30,762 bases of DNA from an uncultured Bariatricus sp. (GCA_934320645.1 CAKRFP010000029.1:1-30762); one strand, 5' to 3'. Counted from the first letter of the stretch, positions 1-8,480 are shown. A program made the numbers and translations. The notes: a model not told the origin generated them from the letters alone.

Positions 1-528
1 TCTTCTTACACCGATCCCAATGCAGGATATACAGAAGCAGAGCCGCAGGCAAAGAATGACAATAGCGTGCCAAAAGAGGCAGCGGACGATAATTTAAAGC
101 AGGAAGAAAAAAGTCATCCGGCATATACTTACGGTGAAATGCCAAAGTCAGAAAACGGAACCAATCAGAGCGGAGCTTATACCAATGGGTATTCTGACAA
201 CCAGTACCAGAATAGCAGTTATAATACCGGATTTAACGCGAGCGGCTACAATAACAATTACAATAGCCAGAACAATTATCAGATGCCGCCAAAGCAGATG
301 GATCCGTCGCCGCTTTCGATGGGTGAATGGCTTTTGACACTGATCGTTGGTGTCATTCCGTGTGCGGGACTGATCCTGTACATCATCTGGGCATTCAGTA
401 ATAGTGGCAATCTGAACCGGCGCAACTACTGCAGAGCATCCCTGATTCTTCAGGTGATTTCCTATGTGCTTGTGATTTTCTTTGTTATCATCGCAGCGAT
501 CGGCGGAGTAAGCTATTATGGTTATTAA
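1..528 (+). CDS. C-terminal part of a small membrane protein with a Tyr/Asn/Gln-rich linker (partial)
   Basis: The frame is open to the first base of the window, so the gene starts outside it; 175 residues are visible. The first ~55 residues are acidic/polar. Residues ~55-100 are strongly enriched in Tyr, Asn, Gln, Ser and Gly, a disordered linker. Two hydrophobic segments follow (about residues 110-132 and 145-170), separated by a short basic loop (LNRRNY), and the protein ends almost at the second segment. Architectures like this often carry an N-terminal zinc ribbon in Clostridia, but that part is not visible here. Function unknown. An internal GTG at 67 gives a shorter frame but is not needed. 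A terminator follows at 544-584. Confidence 0.75.
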   Translation, partial: SSYTDPNAGYTEAEPQAKNDNSVPKEAADDNLKQEEKSHPAYTYGEMPKSENGTNQSGAYTNGYSDNQYQNSSYNTGFNASGYNNNYNSQNNYQMPPKQMDPSPLSMGEWLLTLIVGVIPCAGLILYIIWAFSNSGNLNRRNYCRASLILQVISYVLVIFFVIIAAIGGVSYYGY

Positions 529-543
529 ATAAGTATCTGATGG

Positions 544-584
544 GCTTTTCGGCAGGGCAGCAGTGCTTTGCTGAAAAGCTTTTT
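544..584 (+). terminator. Rho-independent terminator after the membrane protein gene
   Basis: GCTTTTCGGCA (544-554) pairs with TGCTGAAAAGC (569-579) in an 11-bp stem with one G-U pair. It is followed directly by five T and then a second T-run near 586-592. Confidence 0.85.
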
Positions 585-600
585 CGTTTTTTAAGAAATT

Positions 601-651
601 CTTTAGAAATCTATTCCGGTTCTCTTTAGCTTTAGGAGATAGACTATAGTC
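601..651 (+). promoter_or_regulatory. Possible promoter/operator region of the two-component operon
   Basis: Three copies of CTTTAG occur at 601-606, 624-629 and 630-635, the last two in tandem. A perfect 10-bp palindrome, GACTATAGTC, lies at 642-651, and TATAGT (645-650) could be a -10. No convincing -35 is seen. OmpR-family regulators often bind tandem direct repeats at their own promoter, so autoregulation is possible but unproven. Confidence 0.35.
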
Positions 652-681
652 AAGGATGAGAAAAAGAGGAGAAAAGCAGTT

Positions 682-1389
682 ATGGAAATGAATCATGTAC
701 TGGTCGTTGAAGACGACAAGGAAATCAGAGAAGGTGTGGAAATATACCTGAAAAGTCAGGGATACGAAGTATTTCAGGCGGCAGACGGGATTGAAGGTCT
801 GGAAGTGATCGAGAAAGAAGAGATCCATCTGGCAATCGTGGATATTATGATGCCACGTATGGATGGGATTCGTATGACGATGAAGCTTCGGGAAAAATAT
901 GATTTTCCGGTGATCATGTTGTCAGCAAAATCAGAGGAAGTGGATAAGATCATGGGGTTGAATATCGGGGCAGATGATTATGTGACGAAGCCATTTACAC
1001 CGATGGAGCTTCTTGCAAGGGTGAATTCACAGCTCAGAAGATACCGGATGTTTGCAGAGAAGCTGAGAGACCGTGAAGAAAATCAGAATATCCATGTGAT
1101 CGGCGGCCTGGAGCTGAATGAAGATACGGTGGAGGTATCGGTTGACGGAGAGCCGGTGCGCCTGACACCGATTGAGTACAAAATCCTGCTTCTCCTTATG
1201 AAAAGTCCTGGAAGAGTTTTTTCGGCAGAGGAAATTTACGAGCGTGTATGGAATGAAAAAGCGATCAATACCGATACGATCATGGTCCATATCCGGAATA
1301 TCCGTGAAAAAATTGAGAGCTGCCCGAAAGAACCAAAATATTTAAAGGTGGTGTGGGGTGTTGGATACAAAATCGAAAAACAGGCATAA
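682..1389 (+). CDS. OmpR/PhoB-family response regulator
   Basis: Cytoplasmic DNA-binding response regulator of 235 residues, the usual family length. The receiver domain spans ~5-118. The acidic pocket is D11-D12, the phospho-acceptor is D54 in the VDIMMPRMDG motif, and the conserved Lys is K103 in DDYVTKPF. A winged-helix DNA-binding domain follows at ~137-232 (RLTPIEYKILLLL through VWGVGYKIE). AGAGGAG at ~665-671 supports the ATG at 682. The gene overlaps the downstream kinase gene by 32 bases, so the two are translationally coupled partners. The signal and target genes cannot be read from the sequence. Confidence 0.95.
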   Translation: MEMNHVLVVEDDKEIREGVEIYLKSQGYEVFQAADGIEGLEVIEKEEIHLAIVDIMMPRMDGIRMTMKLREKYDFPVIMLSAKSEEVDKIMGLNIGADDYVTKPFTPMELLARVNSQLRRYRMFAEKLRDREENQNIHVIGGLELNEDTVEVSVDGEPVRLTPIEYKILLLLMKSPGRVFSAEEIYERVWNEKAINTDTIMVHIRNIREKIESCPKEPKYLKVVWGVGYKIEKQA

Positions 1390-3445
1390 ATTTGGGATTG
1401 TCCTGATTTTAGGCGTAATCTTACTTGCGACGGTGATCGTGTTAGGAAACTATAATACTTTTTATAAGAATGCAAAAAAGGAGCAGGACAGTCTGACACA
1501 GAACTACCGGACGAGTGAGTCCTTTATGAAGACATTTATCCGGGATTGCTATGTATTGTATTCCAAAGAATCCGGAAACGAATATAACGTAAAGTTTCTG
1601 GATGATTATTATCCGGAATTTGATGAGAAATTTAACCGGCAGATCGCATATATGAATTACCAGGTGCAGGATACAAAAGGAGAGGTAATCGATGGATACC
1701 GGTCGAACAGAGATTCCTGGGAAAAAGTGAAAGATACCGAGCTTGCAGATTATGCTCTTGGGATTAAGATCTCGTTTGACAAAAACGGTGAAATCAAGAT
1801 TGATCAGGTGATGGGAACGGAAGTAACCAAACAGGAAGCTGTTCTGAAGATCCTGACCTCAAATCTGCCGGAAAAAATATTTGAATATGAAGATGAGAGT
1901 GAGATTGAAAATATTTCGCCAAAAGACAGAACCTATTATTTCATGATGACGGAAACAAAGATGAATGCATATGTTATGCGGGTATATCCGATTACTTCGA
2001 TGGTGGGAAACGCGGCGGTTTATACAATCTTGACCCTTATATTGTTGGTCGCACTTCTGGCGTGGCTGATTCCGATGAAGGAAGATCTGCATACAGGAGA
2101 TGAAAAAATTTTCCATGTACCATTTGAAATTGCGATAGCGACTGGTATTACTGGAATTAGCCTGATTTTCAGCTATCTTGGAGAACTGATTACGCACGCG
2201 AAAGGAAATGTGTGGCCAATCGATTTTCTGGTCTGGTTTGTTTTCTTTGCAGTCATGTACTGGGTATCCGGCTGTGTACGCCAGATCCGGCTTCTTGGAG
2301 TAAAGGAATATGTGAAAAAAAGAGTTCTGCTGATCAGGATCTGGAGAAGATTCGGAAACGGAATCCGAGGCGGTATCCGCTGGTGCAAGAGTAAGATCGA
2401 AGCATTTTATCATTCTCTGGACCAGTTCAATTTCAAGGAAAAGAATAATAAGATTATTTTGAAAATCGTGCTGTTCAATTTCGCGATCCTGCTGGTGATC
2501 TGTTCATTCTGGTATTACGGAATTGCAGGACTGATCGTATATTCTATAATCCTGTTCCTGATACTGCAAAAATATTTTAATGATCTCCGGAAAAAATATG
2601 CATTGCTTCTGGAGGCAACCAATAAAATTGCAGATGGAAATCTGGATGTAGAGATTGAAGGTGATCTTGGTGTGTTCAGTCCGTTCCGTAATGAAATCCA
2701 GAAGATCCAGAGCGGATTTAAGAAAGCGGTAAAGGAAGAAGTAAAAAGCCAGCGTATGAAAACAGAACTGATCACAAACGTATCACATGATCTGAAAACA
2801 CCGCTGACTGCGATCATAACCTATGTGAATCTGTTGAAAGACGAGAAAGATGAGGAAAAGCGAAAGGATTATATTGATATTCTGGAACGCAAATCTATGC
2901 GTCTGAAAGTCCTGATCGAAGACCTCTTCGAGATCAGCAAAGCAAGCAGCCAGAATGTAAACCTGAATTTAATGAACGTGGATATCGTCAATCTGTTTAA
3001 ACAGGTAAAAATTGAGTTGGAAGATAAGTTCGAAGAAAAAGATCTGGAGTTCAGGACCACTTTCCCGGAGAAAAAAGTGATCCTTCTTCTGGACAGCCAG
3101 AAGACCTATCGGATCTTTGAGAATCTTCTGAATAACATTGTAAAATATGCACTTCCGGGAACAAGAGTTTACGTGGAAATCGAAAAGACAGAGAAAGATG
3201 TATTTATCCGCCTGAAAAATATTTCCGCAACCGAGCTCACCTTCAATCCGGAAGAAATCACAGAACGCTTCGTCCGCGGAGATGAATCCCGCAACACCGA
3301 AGGCTCCGGTCTTGGCCTTGCAATCGTAAAAAGCTTCGTAGGTCTCCAGGGTGGAAGCTTCCACATCGAAACCGAAGCAGACCTCTTCAAAGCCGAAATC
3401 CGCTGGGCTTTGCCGGGAGAAGAGACAGTGAAGCAGGAAGCATAA
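1358..3445 (+). CDS. Multi-pass membrane sensor histidine kinase
   Basis: 695-residue kinase partnered with the preceding regulator. An N-terminal membrane helix (~10-30) is followed by an extracytoplasmic segment of ~180 residues. Several more membrane helices lie at ~217-236, 252-275, 285-305 and 370-405, then a HAMP-like linker (ATNKIADGNLDVEIEGD). The H box is NVSHDLKTPL with phospho-acceptor H477. The N box is ENLLNNIVKYA, and the ATP lid/G box is EGSGLGLAIVKSF. The start is GTG at 1358 inside the regulator gene, with AAAGGTG just upstream; TTG at 1361 is an alternative. The extra central membrane block makes it larger than simple two-helix kinases. Ligand unknown. Confidence 0.93.
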   Translation: MLDTKSKNRHKFGIVLILGVILLATVIVLGNYNTFYKNAKKEQDSLTQNYRTSESFMKTFIRDCYVLYSKESGNEYNVKFLDDYYPEFDEKFNRQIAYMNYQVQDTKGEVIDGYRSNRDSWEKVKDTELADYALGIKISFDKNGEIKIDQVMGTEVTKQEAVLKILTSNLPEKIFEYEDESEIENISPKDRTYYFMMTETKMNAYVMRVYPITSMVGNAAVYTILTLILLVALLAWLIPMKEDLHTGDEKIFHVPFEIAIATGITGISLIFSYLGELITHAKGNVWPIDFLVWFVFFAVMYWVSGCVRQIRLLGVKEYVKKRVLLIRIWRRFGNGIRGGIRWCKSKIEAFYHSLDQFNFKEKNNKIILKIVLFNFAILLVICSFWYYGIAGLIVYSIILFLILQKYFNDLRKKYALLLEATNKIADGNLDVEIEGDLGVFSPFRNEIQKIQSGFKKAVKEEVKSQRMKTELITNVSHDLKTPLTAIITYVNLLKDEKDEEKRKDYIDILERKSMRLKVLIEDLFEISKASSQNVNLNLMNVDIVNLFKQVKIELEDKFEEKDLEFRTTFPEKKVILLLDSQKTYRIFENLLNNIVKYALPGTRVYVEIEKTEKDVFIRLKNISATELTFNPEEITERFVRGDESRNTEGSGLGLAIVKSFVGLQGGSFHIETEADLFKAEIRWALPGEETVKQEA

Positions 3446-3508
3446 GAAAAATAAATGGCACCAGATTCAACTTTTGCTCAACTGAATCTGATGCCATTTA
3501 TTTTTTTC
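3446..3508. terminator. Bidirectional terminator between the kinase and apbE genes
   Basis: A long near-perfect stem: AAAAATAAATGGCA then CAGATTCA on the left arm pairs with TGAATCTG and TGCCATTTATTTTT on the right, with one C/A mismatch. An A-run lies on one side and a T-run on the other, so it can stop transcription of the convergent genes from both sides. Confidence 0.9.
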
Positions 3509-3542
3509 TGATTTGTCTCACAACCTACATCATTCAACTTTT

Positions 3543-4529
3543 TTACTTCGGAAACCCACTGGAGTAATGAATCTCATAATCATCCGTGATAAAGAGTGCC
3601 TCCGCCCCCTTGATTCCTTCGATATATTTCAATCCATCATCTAATCCCATCGCAAAGCAGGTCGTACTAAGCGCGTCCGCTTCCGTAGAAGAGTCACAGA
3701 CAATACTCACCCCAAGCAGATCATTTTCATAAGGATACCCGGTTTTCGGATCTAAGATATGGTGATAAATCTTGTCATCCACCTTAAAATACCGCTCATA
3801 AATCCCGGAAGAAACCACAGATTGATCCTTGATCTTTACACTGGTGATCGCTTCTCCATTCTGTGCAAACGGTTTCTGGATCCCGATATTATAATCCGAG
3901 CCATCCGGTTTCCCGCCGAGAGCCAGCACATTTCCGCCCAGATTGATCAGCGCATGGGATACATTCTGCTCTTTCAGATATGCCTTCAGCTGATCAGCAA
4001 TATATCCCTTTGCAATTCCGCCAAGATCAATAGCCGCCTCCGGATCCAGAAGCTGAACCGTATTTCCATCAACCTTCACATTCTCATATCCGATATGACT
4101 TTTCGCTTCCTGAATCGCCGCATCATCCGGAACGGTCCCCGTATTATTCTTGAAATCCCACAAGTCACTGAGTGGAGCGATCGTAATATCAAACTTTCCA
4201 TCTGCCAGGCGGCTGTATTCTACGCCTTTCTGAATGAGATCTACCGTATCATCCGAAAGCGTTACAGGCTCCCCGTTTGCATGGTTCAGTTCATAGATCT
4301 CGCTCCCTTCCGAAGTTCTGCTAAACCGCGCATTATAATCCTCGCACTTCGCCACACAAGCATCCAGCACATCTTCCGAATCCTTATCATAAACCGTAAT
4401 CGTCACCACCGTATCAAACACGGTAACCGTCCGGGACACCGGTTGTGCCGAACTCCCAGAACATCCGCCCAGACAAAAAGTCCCAAATAAACTCAAACAA
4501 ATACCAATTCCCAAACTTCTTATGTTCAT
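3543..4529 (-). CDS. apbE: FAD:protein FMN transferase, ApbE family lipoprotein
   Basis: Extracytoplasmic enzyme that attaches FMN from FAD to Thr/Ser residues of target proteins; 328 residues from the chosen start. A lipoprotein signal peptide with lipobox LGGC precedes a Ser-rich spacer. ApbE hallmarks are DTVVTITVYD, the IDLGGIAKGYIAD flavin-binding segment, INLGGNVLALGG, SVVSSGIYERYF, HHILDPKTGYP and the metal-site region DSSTEADALSTTCFAMG. The start at 4529 is chosen because AGGAGG (minus strand, 4536-4541) sits 6 bases upstream; a TTG five codons upstream is poorer. The gene diverges from a NusG_II/Gx-transporter pair, the same grouping seen in flavin-based extracellular electron transfer loci. 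No flavinylation target protein is visible nearby. Confidence 0.95.
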   Translation of the reverse strand: MNIRSLGIGICLSLFGTFCLGGCSGSSAQPVSRTVTVFDTVVTITVYDKDSEDVLDACVAKCEDYNARFSRTSEGSEIYELNHANGEPVTLSDDTVDLIQKGVEYSRLADGKFDITIAPLSDLWDFKNNTGTVPDDAAIQEAKSHIGYENVKVDGNTVQLLDPEAAIDLGGIAKGYIADQLKAYLKEQNVSHALINLGGNVLALGGKPDGSDYNIGIQKPFAQNGEAITSVKIKDQSVVSSGIYERYFKVDDKIYHHILDPKTGYPYENDLLGVSIVCDSSTEADALSTTCFAMGLDDGLKYIEGIKGAEALFITDDYEIHYSSGFPK

Positions 4530-4568
4530 CGCAAACCTCCTCAAACCATCCCATTCGTCAATTACCCC

Positions 4569-4597
4569 ATTATACGTTCCCCCATGAAAAAAATCAA
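4569..4597 (-). promoter_or_regulatory. Sigma-A-type promoter of apbE
   Basis: Reading the minus strand, the -35 is TTGATT (4592-4597) and the -10 is TATAAT (4569-4574), separated by exactly 17 bases, about 40 bases upstream of the apbE start. Confidence 0.8.
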
Positions 4598-4610
4598 TCG
4601 AACACTTGAT
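4593..4610. promoter_or_regulatory. Inverted repeat between the divergent promoters, candidate operator
   Basis: ATCAA (4593-4597) and TTGAT (4606-4610) form a 5-bp inverted repeat with an 8-base spacer. It overlaps the -35 region of apbE and touches that of the NusG_II gene, so a single bound regulator could control both directions. Purely positional inference. Confidence 0.35.
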
Positions 4611-4638
4611 TGCATTAGATAAAATGATGTGTTAGAAT
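4610..4638 (+). promoter_or_regulatory. Sigma-A-type promoter of the NusG_II gene
   Basis: The -35 is TTGCAT (4610-4615), with a 17-base spacer and an extended -10 TGT-TAGAAT (TAGAAT at 4633-4638). It lies 24 bases before the start codon and likely drives NusG_II, the Gx transporter gene and ruvAB. Confidence 0.75.
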
Positions 4639-4661
4639 AAACAAAGAAAAAGGAGAACCCT

Positions 4662-5066
4662 ATGAGCTACAAAGAAAATAAGAGCCCTGAGGAGAAAGCA
4701 TCCGGCTTCAAAAAGAATGATCTGATTCTTGCCTTACTTGTATTTGCTGTGTCAGGCATTTTTTTTGCAGGACATTTATTCACAAGCCAGAAAAACGCAG
4801 GCGTTGTAGAAATACAGATTGACGGGAAAGTGGTAGAGACACTGGATCTGAAGAAAGAGCGTGCATTTAAGATCAACGGAGGAACGAACACCGTCCAGAT
4901 CGAGAACGGAAAAGTGAAAATGGCAGCGGCCAACTGTCCGGATCAGATCTGTGTACACCAGAAAGCGATTTCAAGGAACGGAGAGAGTATTATCTGCCTT
5001 CCGAACAAGATCGTTCTGAAAATTGTCGATGGAGAAGAAGCCGAACTGGATGCGGTGACGAATTAA
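4662..5066 (+). CDS. NusG domain II-containing membrane-anchored protein
   Basis: 134 residues: a short charged N-terminus, one membrane helix (~24-45) and an extracytoplasmic NusG_II beta domain. The family's Cys pattern is present, CPDQIC followed by a Cys in the ICLPNK segment. This is the domain of EetA, proposed to work with the Gx-transporter-like EetB in Listeria electron transfer to the outside; the function here is inferred from that family and the adjacent apbE. AGGAG 6 bases upstream fixes the start. Stop-to-start distance to the next gene is only 3 bases, implying coupling. Confidence 0.88.
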   Translation: MSYKENKSPEEKASGFKKNDLILALLVFAVSGIFFAGHLFTSQKNAGVVEIQIDGKVVETLDLKKERAFKINGGTNTVQIENGKVKMAAANCPDQICVHQKAISRNGESIICLPNKIVLKIVDGEEAELDAVTN

Positions 5067-5069
5067 GAT

Positions 5070-5573
5070 ATGAAGAAAAATACAGTCAGAACAGCGTGGT
5101 TTGGTGTATTTACCGCCCTTGCGCTGATATTTAGTTATGTAGAGACTCTGATCCCGTTTCAGATCGGGATCCCAGGCGTCAAGCTTGGACTGGCGAATCT
5201 GATCGTTGTGGTGGCACTGTACAAGATGGGTGCAAAAGATGCCCTGTTGCTTTCGGTGACGCGTATCGTGCTGTCCGGATTTATTTTTGCCAGTCTGTTC
5301 AGTATTTTATACAGTCTGGCAGGCGGACTTTTAAGCCTTGCAGTGATGGTGATTTTGAAAAAGCGGGGATCGTTCAGTGTTTTTGGAGTCAGCATGGCAG
5401 GTGGTGTCTTTCACAATGTCGGTCAGCTGATCGTAGCGATGCTGGTCGTGGAGACATTCAGCGTCGCCTATTATGTGCCGGTGCTTCTGATCGCAGGAGT
5501 GATCACCGGATTTATTATCGGAGTTGTGGCAAATGAAATGCTCAAAAGACTTGGCAGCATCGTATTGTCATAG
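5070..5573 (+). CDS. Gx transporter family membrane protein (Hpre_diP_synt_I type, EetB-like)
   Basis: 167-residue integral membrane protein with about five hydrophobic segments and the characteristic conserved stretch IPFQIGIPGVKLGLANLIVVVALY. The family is often labelled heptaprenyl diphosphate synthase component I, but it resembles small ECF-type membrane proteins and lacks prenyltransferase Asp-rich motifs. Paired with a NusG_II protein it matches the EetA-EetB arrangement. No strong ribosome-binding site is present, so translation probably depends on the gene just upstream. The transported or handled molecule is unknown. Confidence 0.87.
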   Translation: MKKNTVRTAWFGVFTALALIFSYVETLIPFQIGIPGVKLGLANLIVVVALYKMGAKDALLLSVTRIVLSGFIFASLFSILYSLAGGLLSLAVMVILKKRGSFSVFGVSMAGGVFHNVGQLIVAMLVVETFSVAYYVPVLLIAGVITGFIIGVVANEMLKRLGSIVLS

Positions 5574-5587
5574 CATGGGAGGAAGAG

Positions 5588-6199
5588 ATGATTTCATATA
5601 TAAGAGGAGAGCTTGCAGCTCTGGAAGAAGATAAAGTGATCGTAGATGTAGGCGGTGTAGGATACGGGATTTTCATGTCCGGACAGGCGATGGGACAGCT
5701 TCCGCCGGTTGGAAGTGAAGTAAAGATCCACACTTATCTGAACGTAAAAGAAGATGCCATGCAGCTGTATGGATTTTTAACCCGCGATGCGCTTTCTGTG
5801 TTCAAACTTCTGATCGGTGTCAGTGGGATCGGACCGAAGGGAGGTCTTGGGATCCTGGCGCAGCTTACACCGGATGAACTTCGATTTGCCGTAATGTCGA
5901 AGGACGTCAAGGCAATTTCAGCAGCACCGGGCATTGGTAAGAAGACGGCGGAGAAGCTGATCGTGGAACTGAAGGATAAGCTGAAGATCGAGGATGTACT
6001 GGAGCACCAGGTGGAGGCGGCAAATGGAACAGCCGAAGATGCAGTAAATGCGCAGGGGTTTCAGGCAGATGCGGTGCAGGCACTTACAGCACTTGGCTAT
6101 GGAAGTACAGAAGCGCTGCAGGCAGTACGAAAAGTGGAAATGGATGAGAGCACGACGGTGGAAGATCTGCTAAAGGGCGCACTCAAATATTTGATATAA
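5588..6199 (+). CDS. ruvA: Holliday junction branch migration protein RuvA
   Basis: 203 residues, the normal RuvA length. The N-terminal OB domain (MISYIRGELAALEEDKVIVDVGGVGYGIFMS) is followed by tandem helix-hairpin-helix DNA-binding motifs (GVSGIGPKGGLGIL and APGIGKKTAEKLIVELKDK). A variable linker leads to domain III (ALTALGYGSTEAL), which contacts RuvB. RuvA tetramers hold the four-way junction and load RuvB. GGGAGGAAGAG precedes the ATG. ruvB follows after 10 bases. Confidence 0.97.
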   Translation: MISYIRGELAALEEDKVIVDVGGVGYGIFMSGQAMGQLPPVGSEVKIHTYLNVKEDAMQLYGFLTRDALSVFKLLIGVSGIGPKGGLGILAQLTPDELRFAVMSKDVKAISAAPGIGKKTAEKLIVELKDKLKIEDVLEHQVEAANGTAEDAVNAQGFQADAVQALTALGYGSTEALQAVRKVEMDESTTVEDLLKGALKYLI

Positions 6200-6209
6200 G
6201 AGGACTAGG

Positions 6210-7211
6210 ATGGGAAGAAGAATTATTACCACAGAGAATCTGGAAGAGGATGTAAAAATTGAGAGTCATTTAAGGCCCCAGCTTCTGGAAGATTATATTG
6301 GACAGGCGAAGGCAAAAGAGACGCTTAAGATTTATATAGAAGCGGCAAAAAGCAGAGGAGAGGCGCTGGATCATGTGCTGTTTTACGGTCCGCCGGGACT
6401 TGGAAAGACAACCCTCGCCGGGATCATTGCGAATGAAATGGGCGTAAATATCAAGATCACGTCGGGACCTGCGATCGAGAAGCCAGGTGAGATGGCGGCG
6501 ATCCTCAACAATCTGCAGGAGGGAGATGTGCTTTTTGTGGATGAGATCCACCGGCTGAACCGGCAGGTGGAAGAAGTACTTTATCCGGCGATGGAAGATT
6601 TTGTGATCGATATTATGATCGGGAAAGGTGCTTCGGCAAGATCGATCCGTTTGGATCTGCCACATTTTACACTGGTGGGGGCAACTACCCGCGCCGGAAT
6701 GCTGACAGCTCCGCTCCGGGATCGTTTCGGGGTTGTGAGCCGCCTGGAATTTTATACGGAAAAAGAACTGCAGACCATCATCATCCGTTCAGCAGGCGTG
6801 CTGGATGTGGAGATTGATGAAAAGGGAGCCCTTGAGATGGCCAGACGTTCCAGAGGAACACCGAGACTTGCCAACCGGCTTTTGAAGAGAGTCCGGGATT
6901 TTGCACAGGTCAAATACGATGGGGTGATCACCGAAGAGGTGGCAAGACAGGCACTGGATCTTCTGGATGTGGACCGGCTTGGACTCGACCACGTAGACCG
7001 TAATCTCTTGACGACAATGATCGAGAAATTTCAGGGAGGTCCGGTGGGACTGGATACCCTTGCGGCAGCGATCGGGGAAGATTCGGGAACCGTAGAAGAT
7101 GTCTATGAGCCGTATCTTCTGAAGAATGGCTTTTTACAGAGAACACCAAGAGGAAGGGTGGTCACAGATCTTGCGTATACCCATCTTGGATTTGACAAGA
7201 ACGAAGAATAG
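6210..7211 (+). CDS. ruvB: Holliday junction branch migration ATPase RuvB
   Basis: 333-residue AAA+ motor that drives branch migration with RuvA. Walker A is GPPGLGKTTLA and Walker B is VLFVDEIHRL. Sensor I lies in LVGATTRAGML, the arginine-finger/sensor II region is RGTPRLANRLLKRVRDFA, and the C-terminal winged helix is GPVGLDTLAAAIGEDSGTVEDVYEPYLL. Full length. No terminator separates it from the molybdenum hydroxylase genes starting 14 bases later, so read-through into that operon is likely. Confidence 0.98.
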   Translation: MGRRIITTENLEEDVKIESHLRPQLLEDYIGQAKAKETLKIYIEAAKSRGEALDHVLFYGPPGLGKTTLAGIIANEMGVNIKITSGPAIEKPGEMAAILNNLQEGDVLFVDEIHRLNRQVEEVLYPAMEDFVIDIMIGKGASARSIRLDLPHFTLVGATTRAGMLTAPLRDRFGVVSRLEFYTEKELQTIIIRSAGVLDVEIDEKGALEMARRSRGTPRLANRLLKRVRDFAQVKYDGVITEEVARQALDLLDVDRLGLDHVDRNLLTTMIEKFQGGPVGLDTLAAAIGEDSGTVEDVYEPYLLKNGFLQRTPRGRVVTDLAYTHLGFDKNEE

Positions 7212-7225
7212 AAAGGAAAGAGACG

Positions 7226-8023
7226 ATGCTGAAGATAAAACAATATGTGAAAGCAGAGAGTCTGGAGCAGGCGTATGAACTGAACCAGAAAAAGACGAAC
7301 CGGATCGTCGGTGGAATGCTCTGGCTGAAAATGAGTACCGCACAGATCCAGACTGCGATCGATCTGTCCGGACTTGGACTGGACCAGATTGAGGAGACGG
7401 AGGATGCATGGAAGATAGGCTGTATGGTATCCCTTCGTGATCTGGAGTTACATGAAGGATTAAATGAACTGAGCTGCAATATGGTCAGAGAAAGTGTGAG
7501 AAGTATTGTCGGTGTACAGTTCCGGAATCTTGCGACGATCGGCGGAAGTATTTTCGGACGGTTTGGATTTTCGGATGTACTGACCTGTTTCCTTGCACTG
7601 GATACAGAAGTAGAACTTTATAAAGGTGGGATCATTTCTCTGGAAGAGTTTGCAAAGATGGAGAGAGACAATGATATCCTTGTCCGTGTGATCGTAAAGA
7701 AAACACCGGGAAAGGGAAGCTATCAGTCACACCGCAATACCAAGACAGATTTTCCGGTACTGGCGGTTGCTGCTGACCGTTATGGAGATGAACTGAAGGT
7801 GGCAGTTGGGGCAAGACCGATGAAAGCAGTCTGTCTTCACATTCCGGCAGAACAGCTGGATGTGTGCACAGATCTGAAAAAATTTGCAAAAGAGCTTGCA
7901 GCCCAGGTGCCGATGGGAAGCAATATGCGTGGAAGTGCAGCGTATCGTACCCATCTTGCAGAGGTTCTGATCCGCAGAGCGTTAGAGAAAATTACAGACG
8001 GAGGTGAAAAGAATGCAGATTAG
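7226..8023 (+). CDS. FAD-binding subunit of a xanthine-dehydrogenase-family molybdenum hydroxylase
   Basis: 265 residues, XdhB/CoxM type, slightly shorter than the usual ~280-290. The FAD site motif VQFRNLATIGGSIFGRFGFSD (family pattern RNxATxGGN) is at about residues 93-113, with a family variant Ser in place of Asn; a second FAD contact region is RIVGGMLWL near the N-terminus. The CO dehydrogenase flavoprotein C-terminal domain follows (~155-260). The subunit passes electrons from the iron-sulfur subunit to NAD(P) or another acceptor. Its 3' end overlaps the 2Fe-2S gene by 11 bases. Confidence 0.9.
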   Translation: MLKIKQYVKAESLEQAYELNQKKTNRIVGGMLWLKMSTAQIQTAIDLSGLGLDQIEETEDAWKIGCMVSLRDLELHEGLNELSCNMVRESVRSIVGVQFRNLATIGGSIFGRFGFSDVLTCFLALDTEVELYKGGIISLEEFAKMERDNDILVRVIVKKTPGKGSYQSHRNTKTDFPVLAVAADRYGDELKVAVGARPMKAVCLHIPAEQLDVCTDLKKFAKELAAQVPMGSNMRGSAAYRTHLAEVLIRRALEKITDGGEKNAD

Positions 8024-8480
8024 TCTGACACTGAATGGAAAAAAGATTACAGAAGAGATCGCAGATGATCTGCTTCTGATTGATTTCGTGAGAAATCATG
8101 GATGTTACAGCGTAAAGCGTGGCTGTGAGACTTCCAACTGTGGACTTTGTACCGTATTTTTAGATGAGAAGCCGGTTCTTTCCTGTTCCGTGCTTGCTGC
8201 AAGAGCAGACGGGCACAAGGTAGATACGCTGGAAGGACTGCAGGAGGAAGCAGAAGAATTTGGCTCTTTTATCGCAGGACAGGGGGCGGAGCAGTGCGGA
8301 TTCTGTAATCCGGGTATGATCATGAATGCAATTGCACTTTTCCGCGAGAATCCGGATCCAAGCGATGACGAGATCCGGGAGTATCTTGCGGGAAATCTCT
8401 GCCGTTGTTCGGGATATGAAGGGCAGCTCAGGGGGATCCATGATTTTCTGGAGTACAAAAGAAAAGGAGGAGCCAGATGA
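8013..8480 (+). CDS. 2Fe-2S subunit of the molybdenum hydroxylase
   Basis: 155 residues, XdhC/CoxS type, normal length. A plant-type ferredoxin cluster is bound by C38, C43, C46 and C58; the second all-helical cluster uses C95, C98, C130 and C132 (CGFCNPG and CRCSGY). Both clusters are complete, so electron transfer from the Mo centre to FAD should be intact. ATG at 8013 is chosen because GGAGGT ends 7 bases upstream; a GTG three codons earlier lies within that ribosome-binding site. It overlaps the next gene by 4 bases (ATGA). Confidence 0.95.
   Translation: MQISLTLNGKKITEEIADDLLLIDFVRNHGCYSVKRGCETSNCGLCTVFLDEKPVLSCSVLAARADGHKVDTLEGLQEEAEEFGSFIAGQGAEQCGFCNPGMIMNAIALFRENPDPSDDEIREYLAGNLCRCSGYEGQLRGIHDFLEYKRKGGAR

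Noticed and set aside
148..828. Minus-strand open frame crossing from the membrane protein gene into the response regulator gene
   Set aside because: It runs through a terminator and opposite two plus-strand genes, and its sequence looks like reverse-complement noise.
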